Notes: generated by a model from the letters alone, not told the origin. DNA of 64,000 bases from DTFZ01 sp050260375 (GCA_050260375.1 JBLNCA010000005.1:12049-76048); one strand, 5' to 3'; counted from the stretch's first letter, positions 1 through 8,793 are shown. Translations and numbers: made by a program.

Positions 1-897
1 CGTATTGAAGATGAAATTAAAAAACTTAAGAACGAGAAGAACGCGATAATACTCGCGCATTACTACCAGACGGAAGACATACAGGACGTCGCCGATTTTG
101 TGGGCGATTCGTATGCCTTAAGCAAAAAGGCGCGGGATAACGACGCGCAGATGATAGTATTCTGCGGCGTCAGGTTTATGGCCGAAAGCGCGAAGATATT
201 AAGCCCTCATAAAAAGGTGCTGCTGCCCGTAATGGAAGCCGGCTGCCCCATGGCCGATATGGTCACGGCGGATGATATAGCCGAGCTGCGGCAAAAGTAC
301 CCGGACGCCGCCGTTGTGACGTACATCAATTCCAACACCGACGTTAAGGCGGCAAGCGACGTTTGCGTTACGTCCTCCAACGCCGTTAAGGTTGTGCGCT
401 CATTAAAGGAGAAACGCGTCGTTTTCGTGCCTGACCGGAACCTCGCGGCTTATGTCGCGTCACAGGTGCCCGAAAAGGAGATAATACCGTTCCACGGCTT
501 TTGCATAGTGCATCACCAGCTGAAAGTAAAGGACGTAGACGACGCAAAAGCCGCAATACCCGACGCGCTCGTGCTGGCGCACCCCGAATGTCCGCCGGAG
601 GTGCTGAAAAAGGCGGATTACGTGGGCAGCACGTCGGGCATAATAGAATACGCCCGCAAATCTACGGGTAAAAGGTTTCTTATCGGCACGGAGATGGGCA
701 TACTCCATACGCTCAAACGGGAGAATCCCGACAAGCAGTTTTTCCTGCTTGCGCCGAAGCTTTTATGCACCAACATGAAAAAGACAAAGATAGCCGACGT
801 ACTCGAAGCATTGAAATACGAACGGCATGAAATAACGCTTAGCGGCGAGATTATTGAAAAGGCCAAGCGAAGCCTTGACAGAATGCTTGAGGTTTAG
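1..897 (+). CDS. nadA: quinolinate synthase NadA (5' end outside window)
   Basis: NadA condenses iminoaspartate with dihydroxyacetone phosphate to quinolinate, the second step of de novo NAD synthesis. The reading frame is open from base 1, so the start lies just upstream. The 298 visible residues compare with about 300 for the family, so only a few residues are missing. The early HYYQ motif and three separated cysteines, in FCGVRF, HPECPPE and LLCTNMKK, match the three ligands of the catalytic [4Fe-4S] cluster. The gene is followed 20 bases later by nadB and then nadC, the usual order for the pathway. An internal GTG at 100 is not the start, because the conserved HYYQ region lies before it. 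Confidence 0.96.
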   Translation, partial: RIEDEIKKLKNEKNAIILAHYYQTEDIQDVADFVGDSYALSKKARDNDAQMIVFCGVRFMAESAKILSPHKKVLLPVMEAGCPMADMVTADDIAELRQKYPDAAVVTYINSNTDVKAASDVCVTSSNAVKVVRSLKEKRVVFVPDRNLAAYVASQVPEKEIIPFHGFCIVHHQLKVKDVDDAKAAIPDALVLAHPECPPEVLKKADYVGSTSGIIEYARKSTGKRFLIGTEMGILHTLKRENPDKQFFLLAPKLLCTNMKKTKIADVLEALKYERHEITLSGEIIEKAKRSLDRMLEV

Positions 898-917
898 CCG
901 CCTTTCGGGGGCATCTG

Positions 918-2468
918 ATGAAACGATACATATGCAGCACGCAAAGCGGCGTTGAAACCCACGATGTGGATGTGGCGGTAATAGGCAGCGGCCTTGCCGG
1001 TATGTACGCGGCATACCATTTGAACCGGTCGCTGAACTGCGCTATTTTTACCAAGGACGTTATAGAGACGAGTTCCTCTTCGCTGGCCCAGGGGGGCATA
1101 GCGGCGGTTACGGAGAGCGACGACAATTTCACGTACCACTTTGAGGACACCATGAAGGCGGGCGCCGGGCTCTGCGACCCGGACGCCGTGCGCGTTATAG
1201 TGGAAGAAGCCCCCAACGAGATAAACGAGCTTATTAAGCTGGGTACAAACTTCGACCTCGACAGCACCGGCCACCTGCTCACAACGCGCGAAGGCGGCCA
1301 CGGCATGAACCGCATACTACACGCCGGCGGCGACGCGACTGGCCTTGAAATGGTAAAGACGCTGGAGAAAACAGTAAAGAATCTCGATAACGTCACGATG
1401 TATGAAAACTCCTTCGTCAGCGACATCATAACGGAAGACGGAAGGGTGTGCGGCCTGATGGTTTATATGGACGGCGGCTGGCATCTTTTCCGTACCGGAT
1501 ACGTCATCGTCGCGACGGGCGGGCTCGGGCAGATATACAGGTATACCACCAACCCCGTGATAGCGACGGGCGACGGGTTCGCGCTGGCGCAGCGCGCGGG
1601 CGCAGCGCTCGAAAACATGGAGTTCATACAGTTCCACCCCACCGGGCTGTATACCAAGGAAAACAGGAACAGGCAGTGCTTCCTGATATCCGAAGCGGTG
1701 CGCGGCGAGGGCGGAGTGCTGTTAAACGACGCGGGCGAGCGCTTCATGCTGGGCAGGCACCCGCTTGCGGAGCTTGCGCCTAGAGACATTGTCGCAAGGG
1801 AGATATACCGCGAAATACAGCATCAGACGTCGCCTTACGTGCGGCTGGATATAACACACAAGCCCGCCGATTTCCTTATCAGCCGCTTTCCTACGATATA
1901 CCATACGTGCCTTGAACGCGGCATAGACATGACAAAAAGCTTCATACCCGTTGGCCCCGTGCAGCACTATATGATGGGCGGCGTAAAGACGGGGCTTTGG
2001 GGAGAAACGAACGTACGCGGGCTGCTCGCGTGCGGCGAGGTCGCCTCAACGGGGGTGCACGGCGCCAACAGGCTGGCAAGCAACTCCACGCTCGAGTGCC
2101 TCGTGTTCGGGCGCAGGTGCGCGTACGTTATAAACGGCGGTTTCGAGCCGTGCAAAGTAAAGGCTCAGGTTCCCTGCGACGACTCAAAGGAGCCGTGCGA
2201 TATTGACGCCGCCGAGAAGATAATAGACTTAAAGGGCATAATGGTAAAGTACTGCGGTATACTGCGCAACAGCGCCGATTTGACGTTCGGCCTTGCGCGA
2301 GCCCGGGAGATAATGGACGAGATAGAGCATAAGCGGCTTAGAACGATAAAAGAGATGGAGCTTTACAACATGACCTCTGTAGGGATAGAGGTGCTAAAAA
2401 GCGCGCTTAACCGCAAGGAGTCGGTAGGCGCGCACTTCCGTACGGATGAAAAAAATGATGATCGATAA
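918..2468 (+). CDS. nadB: L-aspartate oxidase NadB
   Basis: This FAD enzyme oxidises L-aspartate to iminoaspartate, the substrate of NadA, and in anaerobes usually passes electrons to fumarate. The 516-residue product has an N-terminal dinucleotide-binding motif GSGLAGMYAAY near residues 23-33, an SSSLAQGGIAAV block and the conserved regions GGHGMNR, TGDGF, FHPTGLY and GVHGANRLASNS typical of the fumarate reductase/aspartate oxidase flavoprotein family. The ATG at 918 is preceded by a modest G-rich ribosome site. The 3' end overlaps nadC by 23 bases, indicating translational coupling. Its length is normal for NadB. Confidence 0.96.
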   Translation: MKRYICSTQSGVETHDVDVAVIGSGLAGMYAAYHLNRSLNCAIFTKDVIETSSSSLAQGGIAAVTESDDNFTYHFEDTMKAGAGLCDPDAVRVIVEEAPNEINELIKLGTNFDLDSTGHLLTTREGGHGMNRILHAGGDATGLEMVKTLEKTVKNLDNVTMYENSFVSDIITEDGRVCGLMVYMDGGWHLFRTGYVIVATGGLGQIYRYTTNPVIATGDGFALAQRAGAALENMEFIQFHPTGLYTKENRNRQCFLISEAVRGEGGVLLNDAGERFMLGRHPLAELAPRDIVAREIYREIQHQTSPYVRLDITHKPADFLISRFPTIYHTCLERGIDMTKSFIPVGPVQHYMMGGVKTGLWGETNVRGLLACGEVASTGVHGANRLASNSTLECLVFGRRCAYVINGGFEPCKVKAQVPCDDSKEPCDIDAAEKIIDLKGIMVKYCGILRNSADLTFGLARAREIMDEIEHKRLRTIKEMELYNMTSVGIEVLKSALNRKESVGAHFRTDEKNDDR

Positions 2469-3291
2469 AAAATATCTCGAAAACTTTATAGCGATGGCGC
2501 TTGCCGAAGACATAGGCACGGGCGACATAACGACGCAGAGCACCGTCCCGCAGCACGCGGTGATACAAGGAAAGTTCCTTGCCAAAGCCGCGGGCGTGCT
2601 GTGCGGCACGGAAGTAGCCAAAGCCGTATTCTGCTATATCGACCCGGACATAAAAGTGGAGTTTTGCTTCAGCGATGGGCAGGCCGTTAAAAATGGCGAC
2701 GTAATAGGTACGATTTCCGGCAGTGCCGCGGGCGTGCTGCAGGGCGAGCGGCTTGCGCTCAACATGATGCAGCGGATGTCGGGCATAGCCACGAAGACGA
2801 GCGAAGCGGTAGCGAAAGTCGCGGGCTTTCCCGTCCGTATACTCGATACGCGAAAGGTCACGCCGGGGCTGCGCGTGTTTGAAAAGTACGCGGTGCGCAC
2901 GGGCGGAGGGCATAACCACAGGTTCTCGCTCGCCGACGGCGTGCTTATCAAGGACAACCACATAAAAGCGGCGGGCGGCATAACGAACGCGGTCAAGGCC
3001 GCGAAGGCTCTTGCCCCCATTACGCTGAAGATAGAAGTGGAAACCGAAACCTTGGAGCAGGTCGCCGAAGCGCTGAGCGCCGGTGCGGACATAATAATGC
3101 TCGACAACATGTCCATAGATATGATGAGGCAGGCAGTAGCTTTGATAGACAAAAAAGCTCTCGTCGAAGCCTCGGGCAACATGGACGAAAAGGATTTAAG
3201 GGAAGTCGCCGCGACGGGCGTCGATTTCATATCAATAGGCGCGCTTACAAATTCGCCAAAGCCGCTCGATATCAGTTTAAAATTTTTATAA
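2446..3291 (+). CDS. nadC: nicotinate-nucleotide pyrophosphorylase NadC
   Basis: NadC (quinolinate phosphoribosyltransferase) converts quinolinate and PRPP to nicotinate mononucleotide, completing the three-gene pathway. The 281-residue product carries the family hallmarks EDIGTGDITT near the N terminus, RMSGIAT, LDTRKVTPGLR, the GGGHNHR substrate-binding block and IMLDNMS, with SGN(M) and the C-terminal ISIGALT phosphate-binding segment. The start could be ATG 2446, 2455 or 2458, all inside the end of nadB; I list the first. A weak hairpin with a T-run follows the stop. Confidence 0.96.
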   Translation: MKKMMIDKKYLENFIAMALAEDIGTGDITTQSTVPQHAVIQGKFLAKAAGVLCGTEVAKAVFCYIDPDIKVEFCFSDGQAVKNGDVIGTISGSAAGVLQGERLALNMMQRMSGIATKTSEAVAKVAGFPVRILDTRKVTPGLRVFEKYAVRTGGGHNHRFSLADGVLIKDNHIKAAGGITNAVKAAKALAPITLKIEVETETLEQVAEALSAGADIIMLDNMSIDMMRQAVALIDKKALVEASGNMDEKDLREVAATGVDFISIGALTNSPKPLDISLKFL

Positions 3292-3311
3292 GAACGTTAA
3301 ATCAAACCGCT

Positions 3312-3338
3312 TTAACGGCCATCCATCGGCCTTTTTTA
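3312..3338 (+). terminator. possible terminator after nadC
   Basis: A short GGCC...GGCC stem (3317-3320 with 3328-3331), extendable by two A-T pairs across one mismatch, is followed by six T residues. The stem is weak, so this is only a candidate. Confidence 0.4.
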
Positions 3339-3441
3339 TTTCTCCTAAACATTTTGGCAATGCGCATAAAAGCGCGCACGGTTCTCTAACCTCCGTAAAA
3401 ATTATTTAATAAAAAAAGGAGAAATTTATAATAAAAATAGA

Positions 3442-3470
3442 TTGACAAATAATTCACAAAGTCATATAAT
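3442..3470 (+). promoter_or_regulatory. consensus sigma-A promoter of adhE
   Basis: Perfect TTGACA (3442-3447) and TATAAT (3465-3470) separated by exactly 17 bases. It is the only exact-consensus promoter noticed in the window, and it is immediately followed by the Rex-type operator, so it is presumably strong and tightly repressed. Confidence 0.9.
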
Positions 3471-3471
3471 G

Positions 3472-3495
3472 ATATTGTGAAATGTTTCACAATAT
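3472..3495 (+). promoter_or_regulatory. Rex operator overlapping the adhE transcription start
   Basis: A perfect inverted repeat with 11-base arms ATATTGTGAAA and TTTCACAATAT around a two-base TG centre. The core TTGTGAA-ATGT-TTCACAA fits the Firmicutes Rex consensus TTGTGAAWWWWTTCACAA except for one central base. Rex is an NADH/NAD+ sensor that represses adhE and other fermentation genes in Firmicutes. The position right behind the -10 box would block initiation when the NADH ratio is low. Confidence 0.9.
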
Positions 3496-3610
3496 GCCGT
3501 TTTTTCAGGTATTGCCGGAATCCCTGAAAAATAAAAGGCTTTTTGGGGCAGTAATATTGATAAAATCCCTTTCGGGTTTTATAGATTTTAAGTTTAAGGA
3601 GAGGAGTACC

Positions 3611-6205
3611 ATGGCAGAGAAGAATAAGGAAGTCAATTTTCAGGCCGAGATAGACCGCCTGGTTAAAAACGCAAACGAGGCTCTCACCGCCTATATGCGC
3701 ATGGACCAGCGGCAGGTAGACTCTATGGTGCACGCGATGACGCTCGCCGGGCTCGACAACCATATGAAGCTCGCTAGGATGGCTGTCGACGAGACGGGCC
3801 GCGGGGTGTTTGAAGACAAGGTTATAAAGAATATATTCGCGACAGAGTATATCTGGCACAGCATCAAGGATCAAAAGACGGTGGGCGTTGTGGATGAAAG
3901 CGAGCTTGAAGGCTACGTAGAAGTTGCGGAGCCGGTGGGCATAATAGCGGGTGTGACGCCGGTGACAAATCCCACGTCCACTACAATGTTCAAGGCGCTG
4001 ATATGCGCCAAAACGCGCAACCCTATAATATTCGCGTTCCATCCGTCGGCACAGAAGTGTTCGGCCGAAGCCGCCAAAATACTGCTAGAGGCGGCCGTAA
4101 AAAACGGAGGCCCGAAGCACTGCATACAATGGATAGAAACGCCTTCTATTGAGGCGACAAACGCACTGATGAACCACCCCAGCGTATCGTTGATACTCGC
4201 GACAGGCGGCGCGGGCATGGTAAGGTCCGCTTACAGCGCGGGCAAACCGGCGCTGGGAGTAGGCCCGGGCAACGTGCCGTGCTACATCCACAACGACGTT
4301 GATTTGGAGCGCGCATGCACCGACCTTATAATATCCAAGACTTTCGACAACGGCATGATCTGCGCGTCCGAGCAGGCGGTTATAGTGCACAAGGATATAG
4401 CCAAGGCTTTCGAGGATACCATGAAGCGGCTGGGCTGCGCGTTCATGAACGACGAGGAGACGCAGAAGATATCGCAGTACGTTATAAACAGCGAGAGGCT
4501 TACGTTAAACCCCGACGTCGTGGGAAAAACGGCGCACTGGATAGCGGCAAACGCGGGAGTGGACGTGCCGGAAAACACGAAAATACTGCTTGTCAGGCTC
4601 GAGAAGCCGGGCAAGGACTACCCGCTGTCGCTGGAAAAGCTCTCCCCCGTGCTCGCGTATTTCGTCGCTAAAGACGAGAAGCAGGGCTTTGAATTCGCGA
4701 GCAAAATGCTTGAGCTGGGAGGCCTCGGACACAGCGCGGTCATCCATTCAAACAACGAAGATCTCTGCCGCGCGTACGGCGAGGCTATGAGGGTGGGCCG
4801 CGTAATAGTGAATTCCCCGTCGTCCCAGGGCGCCATAGGCGATATATACAACACCAACACGCCGTCGCTTACGCTTGGATGCGGCTCTTACGGGCACAAC
4901 TCCACCACCGCGAACATCTCTTCGGTCAACCTGATTAACAAAAAGCGTATAGCGACAAGGAGAGTAAATATGCAGTGGTTCAAGATACCGCCCAAGATTT
5001 ATTTTGAGAACAACTCCGTGCAATACCTTGAGTCGATGCCCAATATCAGCCGCGCGTTTATAGTTACCGACCCGGTGATGGTAAAGCTCGGGTATGTCGA
5101 CAAGGTGCTGCATTACCTGCGCAAGCGCGAACAGTACTGCCACAGCGAAATATATTCGGACGTTGAGCCCGACCCGTCCATCGAGACGATAATGCGCGGC
5201 GTGGAATCGATGAACAAATTCGGCCCCGACGTGATAATCGCTCTCGGCGGAGGAAGCGCCATAGACGCCGCAAAAGGCATGTGGCTTTTTTACGAGCATC
5301 CCGAAACGGACTTTGAGGCATTGCGGCTTAAATTCCTCGACATACGCAAGCGCGCGTTCGTGTTCCCCAATTTAGGCAAAAAGGCGCAGCTGGTCGCGAT
5401 ACCCACTACGTCGGGCACGGGCAGCGAGGTCACGTCTTTCTCCGTTATCACTGACAAGAGCAACGGCAACACGAAATACCCGCTGGCCGACTATGAATTG
5501 ACGCCCGACGTGGCTATCATAGACCCGCAGTTCGTGCGCACGATGCCTAAGTCCATCACCGCCGACACCGGCCTGGATGTGCTGACGCACGCTATTGAGG
5601 CTTATGTGTCCATACTCGCCTCCGACTATACTAACGGCCTTGCGATAAAGGCCATAGAGCTTGTGTTCAATTACCTGCGGCGCTCTTTTAACAACCCGGA
5701 CGACGCGGAAGCGCGTGAGAAGATGCATAACGCTTCCTGCATAGCGGGCATGGCGTTTACGAACGCGTTTTTAGGCATCAACCACTCTCTCGCCCATAAG
5801 CTGGGCGGCGAATACCATATACCGCACGGGCGCGCAAACGCGATATTGCTGCCGCATGTTATAGAGTACAACTCGCAGCTGCCCATGAAGTTCGTGATAT
5901 TCCCCAAATACTGCAAGTATGCGGCGGACGAACGGTACGCTCAGATAGCCCGGTACATGGGCTTTGGCGGCGCTACGAAGCAGGAGCAGATAGCTGCGCT
6001 GATACGCGAGGTGCGCGCGCTGATGGCCGACCTCGGCATGCCCGCTACCATAGCGGAATGCGGCGTTAACGAAAAGGACTTCTTAAAGAAGCTGCCTTCT
6101 CTTGCCGAACGCGCGTTCGAGGACCAGTGCACTACTTCCAATCCACGCTACCCGCTCGTTACTGAGCTTATGGATATATACAAAAAGGCGTATTACGGCA
6201 AATAA
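3611..6205 (+). CDS. adhE: bifunctional acetaldehyde/alcohol dehydrogenase AdhE
   Basis: AdhE reduces acetyl-CoA to acetaldehyde and then ethanol, re-oxidising two NADH, and forms spirosome filaments in the cytoplasm. The 864-residue product has an N-terminal CoA-acylating aldehyde dehydrogenase domain (catalytic Cys251 in MICASEQ) joined to a C-terminal iron-dependent alcohol dehydrogenase domain (GGGSAIDAAK at 546-555; histidine-rich metal site HSLAHKLGGEYHIPHG). I chose ATG 3611 because it follows TTAAGGAGAGGAG and matches the family start; the frame is open upstream but that stretch is leader. The gene is monocistronic, with a Rex-controlled promoter and a strong terminator. Confidence 0.97.
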   Translation: MAEKNKEVNFQAEIDRLVKNANEALTAYMRMDQRQVDSMVHAMTLAGLDNHMKLARMAVDETGRGVFEDKVIKNIFATEYIWHSIKDQKTVGVVDESELEGYVEVAEPVGIIAGVTPVTNPTSTTMFKALICAKTRNPIIFAFHPSAQKCSAEAAKILLEAAVKNGGPKHCIQWIETPSIEATNALMNHPSVSLILATGGAGMVRSAYSAGKPALGVGPGNVPCYIHNDVDLERACTDLIISKTFDNGMICASEQAVIVHKDIAKAFEDTMKRLGCAFMNDEETQKISQYVINSERLTLNPDVVGKTAHWIAANAGVDVPENTKILLVRLEKPGKDYPLSLEKLSPVLAYFVAKDEKQGFEFASKMLELGGLGHSAVIHSNNEDLCRAYGEAMRVGRVIVNSPSSQGAIGDIYNTNTPSLTLGCGSYGHNSTTANISSVNLINKKRIATRRVNMQWFKIPPKIYFENNSVQYLESMPNISRAFIVTDPVMVKLGYVDKVLHYLRKREQYCHSEIYSDVEPDPSIETIMRGVESMNKFGPDVIIALGGGSAIDAAKGMWLFYEHPETDFEALRLKFLDIRKRAFVFPNLGKKAQLVAIPTTSGTGSEVTSFSVITDKSNGNTKYPLADYELTPDVAIIDPQFVRTMPKSITADTGLDVLTHAIEAYVSILASDYTNGLAIKAIELVFNYLRRSFNNPDDAEAREKMHNASCIAGMAFTNAFLGINHSLAHKLGGEYHIPHGRANAILLPHVIEYNSQLPMKFVIFPKYCKYAADERYAQIARYMGFGGATKQEQIAALIREVRALMADLGMPATIAECGVNEKDFLKKLPSLAERAFEDQCTTSNPRYPLVTELMDIYKKAYYGK

Positions 6206-6246
6206 CGTTTCTTTAAGCTCTATAAGTTTTGGAACTTTAATATATA

Positions 6247-6275
6247 AAAGCCCGTTACCACGGGCTTTCTTTCTT
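6247..6275 (+). terminator. adhE terminator
   Basis: Perfect 9-base arms AAAGCCCGT / ACGGGCTTT with a TACC loop followed by a T-rich tract. Confidence 0.85.
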
Positions 6276-6386
6276 TGCTTTCAAATGCGCTTGTAAACTG
6301 GTACAATGCCGGATGCTTAAAATACGCCGCTCGGAAGTTATAGCCGGAACAATATATTAAACAACCGGCCGTTAGCATTGCATTTA

Positions 6387-6533
6387 CTATTCGTCCCGCT
6401 TGTGCGCCTTGCGCTGCGGGAACGCCCAGCTCATCAGCTTTATCGCCAAAGCGATTATCGCTATAACTGCGAATATGCCTGCCATGCCGTACAGCAGTAT
6501 TGGCAGCGTATCTACAAATCCTTGAAAGTTCAT
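6387..6533 (-). CDS. small membrane subunit of Na+-pumping decarboxylase (OadG/MmdD-like)
   Basis: A 48-residue protein: a short N-terminal segment (MNFQGFVDTLPILLYGM), one strongly hydrophobic helix at about residues 12-34 and a basic tail ending KAHKRDE. It starts four bases after the beta-subunit stop, with GAGG in the end of that gene as ribosome site, so the two are co-translated. Size, single membrane span and position after the beta subunit fit the small gamma/delta-type subunits of oxaloacetate or methylmalonyl-CoA decarboxylases, which anchor the complex. Family assignment is inferred from context and topology, not from strong motifs. Confidence 0.65.
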   Translation of the reverse strand: MNFQGFVDTLPILLYGMAGIFAVIAIIALAIKLMSWAFPQRKAHKRDE

Positions 6534-6537
6534 GCCG

Positions 6538-7662
6538 TTACCTCGCTATCAGGTTGAGTATTATGCCTCCCGCTATTACGGAGGCTATCTGCCCGGATAC
6601 GTTAGCGCCTATCGCGTGCATAAGCAGGTAGTTCTGCCTGTCCTCGGCCTGCCCCATCTTATGTATAACCCTCGCGGACATCGGGAACGCCGATATGCCC
6701 GTAGCGCCTATCATCGGGTTTATCTTGTTCTTTGTAAACAGGTTAAGCAGCTTTGCGAACATCACGCCGCCCACCGTGTCAAATATGAACGCGAACATGC
6801 CTAGCGCGAGTATAAGCAGCGTCTCGGGCGCGAGAAAATCCTCCGCTCTCATCTTGGACGCTATCGTGATGCCCAAAAACAGCGTTATAAGGTTTGCGAG
6901 CACCTTCTGAGCCGTCTCGGAAAGAAGGTTCAATACGCCGCATTCTCTTATTAGGTTGCCGAACATCAGAAAACCTACGAGCGCCACCGAACGCGGGGCT
7001 ACGACGCCCGCTATCACGGTCACTACTATGGGGAACAGTATTTTCGTCAGCTTCGACACGTCTTTGGGGTTGTACGGCATGCGTATGCGCCGCTCTTTTT
7101 TCGTGGTTATCAGCCTTATTACCGGCGGCTGTATTATAGGCACGAGCGCCATATACGAATATGCCGCCACGATAATCGCGCCAATGTATTTTGTGTTGAA
7201 GTAGTTCGCGACGAATATCGACGTCGGGCCGTCCGCCGCGCCAATTATCGCTATCGAAGCTGCGTCCTTTATGTCAAAACCGAACAGCACCGCTATGCTC
7301 AGCGTAAAGAATATGCCGAACTGCGCTGCCGCTCCGAACAGCAGCATCTTTGGGTTGGAAAGCAGCGGCCCGAAGTCTATCATCGCGCCTATGCCTATAA
7401 ACAGCAGCAGCGGAAAAAGCTCGTTCGCTATGCCGGCGCCGAACAGCACGTCGAGTACGCCGATTTCCTCTGCGCCCTCTATTGTCTGCGTGATTGCGCC
7501 CGAAAACGGCAGGTTTGCGAGTATCGCACCGAAGCCTATGGGCAGCAGCAGCGACGGCTCCATGTCCTTTTTTATCGCGAGAAATATAAGCACGCCGCCT
7601 ATCAGCCACATTATCACCTGGCCCAACGTTATATTCAGCACATTGCCAAACAAAACACCCAC
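6538..7662 (-). CDS. Na+-translocating decarboxylase beta subunit (OadB/MmdB/GcdB family)
   Basis: The beta subunit is the membrane carboxybiotin decarboxylase that couples CO2 release to Na+ export. The 374-residue polytopic protein has the family segments GVLIFLAIKKDMEPSLLLPI, GAGIANELFPLLLFIGIGAMIDFGPLL, the conserved GAADGPTSIFVAN ion-site region and GATGISAFPMSARVIHK near the C terminus. Members serve oxaloacetate, methylmalonyl-CoA, malonate or glutaconyl-CoA decarboxylases; the sequence alone does not decide the substrate. It is transcribed divergently from a gamma/delta-like subunit and biotin carrier on the other strand. No carboxyltransferase alpha subunit is in the window. Confidence 0.93.
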   Translation of the reverse strand: MGVLFGNVLNITLGQVIMWLIGGVLIFLAIKKDMEPSLLLPIGFGAILANLPFSGAITQTIEGAEEIGVLDVLFGAGIANELFPLLLFIGIGAMIDFGPLLSNPKMLLFGAAAQFGIFFTLSIAVLFGFDIKDAASIAIIGAADGPTSIFVANYFNTKYIGAIIVAAYSYMALVPIIQPPVIRLITTKKERRIRMPYNPKDVSKLTKILFPIVVTVIAGVVAPRSVALVGFLMFGNLIRECGVLNLLSETAQKVLANLITLFLGITIASKMRAEDFLAPETLLILALGMFAFIFDTVGGVMFAKLLNLFTKNKINPMIGATGISAFPMSARVIHKMGQAEDRQNYLLMHAIGANVSGQIASVIAGGIILNLIAR

Positions 7663-7704
7663 TGTCGCTAGTTCTCCTTATTGAATTGCAAAAATAGCTT
7701 ATTA

Positions 7705-7758
7705 AGTTTATCACAGTATTGCGAAAGAAGACAACAGTATTGTAAAATCTGATAAACT
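7705..7758. promoter_or_regulatory. divergent control region with inverted and direct repeats
   Basis: Between the divergent decarboxylase genes lie the inverted repeat AGTTTATCA (7705-7713) / TGATAAACT (7750-7758) and the direct repeat ACAGTATTG (7713-7721 and 7734-7742). A plausible plus-strand promoter TTGTTG-18-TATCAT follows. The repeats may be a shared operator; the binding protein is unknown. Confidence 0.45.
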
Positions 7759-7834
7759 ATTTGTTGTTCCCGCGGCAAATGTGATATCATCATTACGGAT
7801 AATCAATAGCTGCATTGAATCAGGAGTAAAGTTT

Positions 7835-8140
7835 ATGACCGGCTGGAATAATATATTGCATGACTTATTCGGAGCTGTGCTGATAGTCGCAGTGCTTGCA
7901 GCGCTCGCGGTTATCGCTAAGCTAATAGTTGACGGCGCTCAAAAATTACAGGCCAAAAGGGAGGCCACACAGGACGCCTTACATGAGGATTCCGCGCCCG
8001 CCGTGCAATACGCGCAGGGCGAGCTTGAACTAGTACGCACCGACGAGAAAACCGCGGCGCTTATTATGGGCATAGTGAGCTATGAGTCGGGCATACCTCT
8101 TGACGAGCTGATTTTTCACAGCATAAAGCTAATCGACTGA
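7835..8140 (+). CDS. decarboxylase gamma/delta membrane subunit (OadG family)
   Basis: A 101-residue protein with one N-terminal membrane helix (about residues 11-30), a charged linker and a small C-terminal soluble part, the architecture of OadG/MmdD subunits that tether the biotin carrier to the membrane complex. ATG 7835 is preceded by CAGGAG; the open frame extends to 7781 but without a ribosome site. It lies 16 bases before the biotin carrier gene, so the two form an operon. Together with the minus-strand beta subunit this supplies most of a sodium-pumping decarboxylase. Assignment rests on topology and context. Confidence 0.7.
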   Translation: MTGWNNILHDLFGAVLIVAVLAALAVIAKLIVDGAQKLQAKREATQDALHEDSAPAVQYAQGELELVRTDEKTAALIMGIVSYESGIPLDELIFHSIKLID

Positions 8141-8156
8141 GAACGGGAGAAACAGC

Positions 8157-8549
8157 ATGAAATATATCGTTACTTTAAACAACAACAGGTATGAGGTGGA
8201 CGTCGAACGAGGCAAGGCAAGCGTCGTTCGAACAGGCGAAAGCATATCGACCGTACAGCATAATGTAACCGCAGAGCAGCCATCCGCCCCCACGCCCGCG
8301 CCCGCTCCTTCCGCGGGTAAAAACATATCCGAAGGCGAGAGGCTGGCCGCCCCGATGCCGGGCATAGTTCTGCATATAAAGAAGAACGTCGGCGACAGCG
8401 TAAAGAAGGGCGATATAGTCATAATACTCGAGGCCATGAAGATGGAGAGCGAGATATCCTCTCCGTTTGACGGCACTATAGTGCAGATAACTACTTCCAA
8501 AGGCGCTCATGTCGGCACGGGCGAAGTGCTGGCGGTAATAAAACAATGA
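8157..8549 (+). CDS. biotin carboxyl carrier protein of a Na+-pumping decarboxylase
   Basis: A 130-residue acyl-CoA/oxaloacetate decarboxylase carrier subunit. A short N-terminal domain (MKYIVTLNNNRYEVDVERG) is followed by a Pro/Ala-rich flexible linker (about residues 42-56) and a biotinyl domain with PMPGIV and the biotinylation site EAMKMES, Lys near residue 95. The biotin carries the carboxyl group from the carboxyltransferase to the beta subunit. The ribosome site GGGAG lies seven bases before the ATG. It closes the plus-strand pair; the expected alpha carboxyltransferase is missing nearby. Confidence 0.92.
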   Translation: MKYIVTLNNNRYEVDVERGKASVVRTGESISTVQHNVTAEQPSAPTPAPAPSAGKNISEGERLAAPMPGIVLHIKKNVGDSVKKGDIVIILEAMKMESEISSPFDGTIVQITTSKGAHVGTGEVLAVIKQ

Positions 8550-8685
8550 GTATTATATAGCCGTATATTGACTTTTTATTGCAATAATTTAACGCTTATT
8601 CCTCTTTCAGTTGACCGGGGCCAATGCCTTTAATATCCTGACATAAAGTGCGATACGCCTTGCGCTCAGATGAAAGGGGATTGCT

Positions 8686-8793
8686 GTGATACCCGCAACT
8701 CCGTCCGGCCGCTTACTTCACGACCCGCTCGTAATAATAATCGGCGCGGTTGCCATCTTTGGGTTTCTAACCGCGTATTACTTTATCCGCTAA
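8686..8793 (+). CDS. possible 35-residue single-span membrane protein
   Basis: A GTG-initiated 35-codon frame after AAAGGGGATTGCT encodes a short N terminus and one hydrophobic helix, ending TAYYFIR. It follows the biotin carrier gene by 136 bases. Size and topology recall the very small epsilon-type subunit of Veillonella methylmalonyl-CoA decarboxylase, but nothing beyond that supports the link. The same frame stays open and protein-like after the TAA (SLQPTEDFDNSML...), so the stop might be a nonsense change in a longer gene. Low confidence. Confidence 0.3.
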   Translation: MIPATPSGRLLHDPLVIIIGAVAIFGFLTAYYFIR

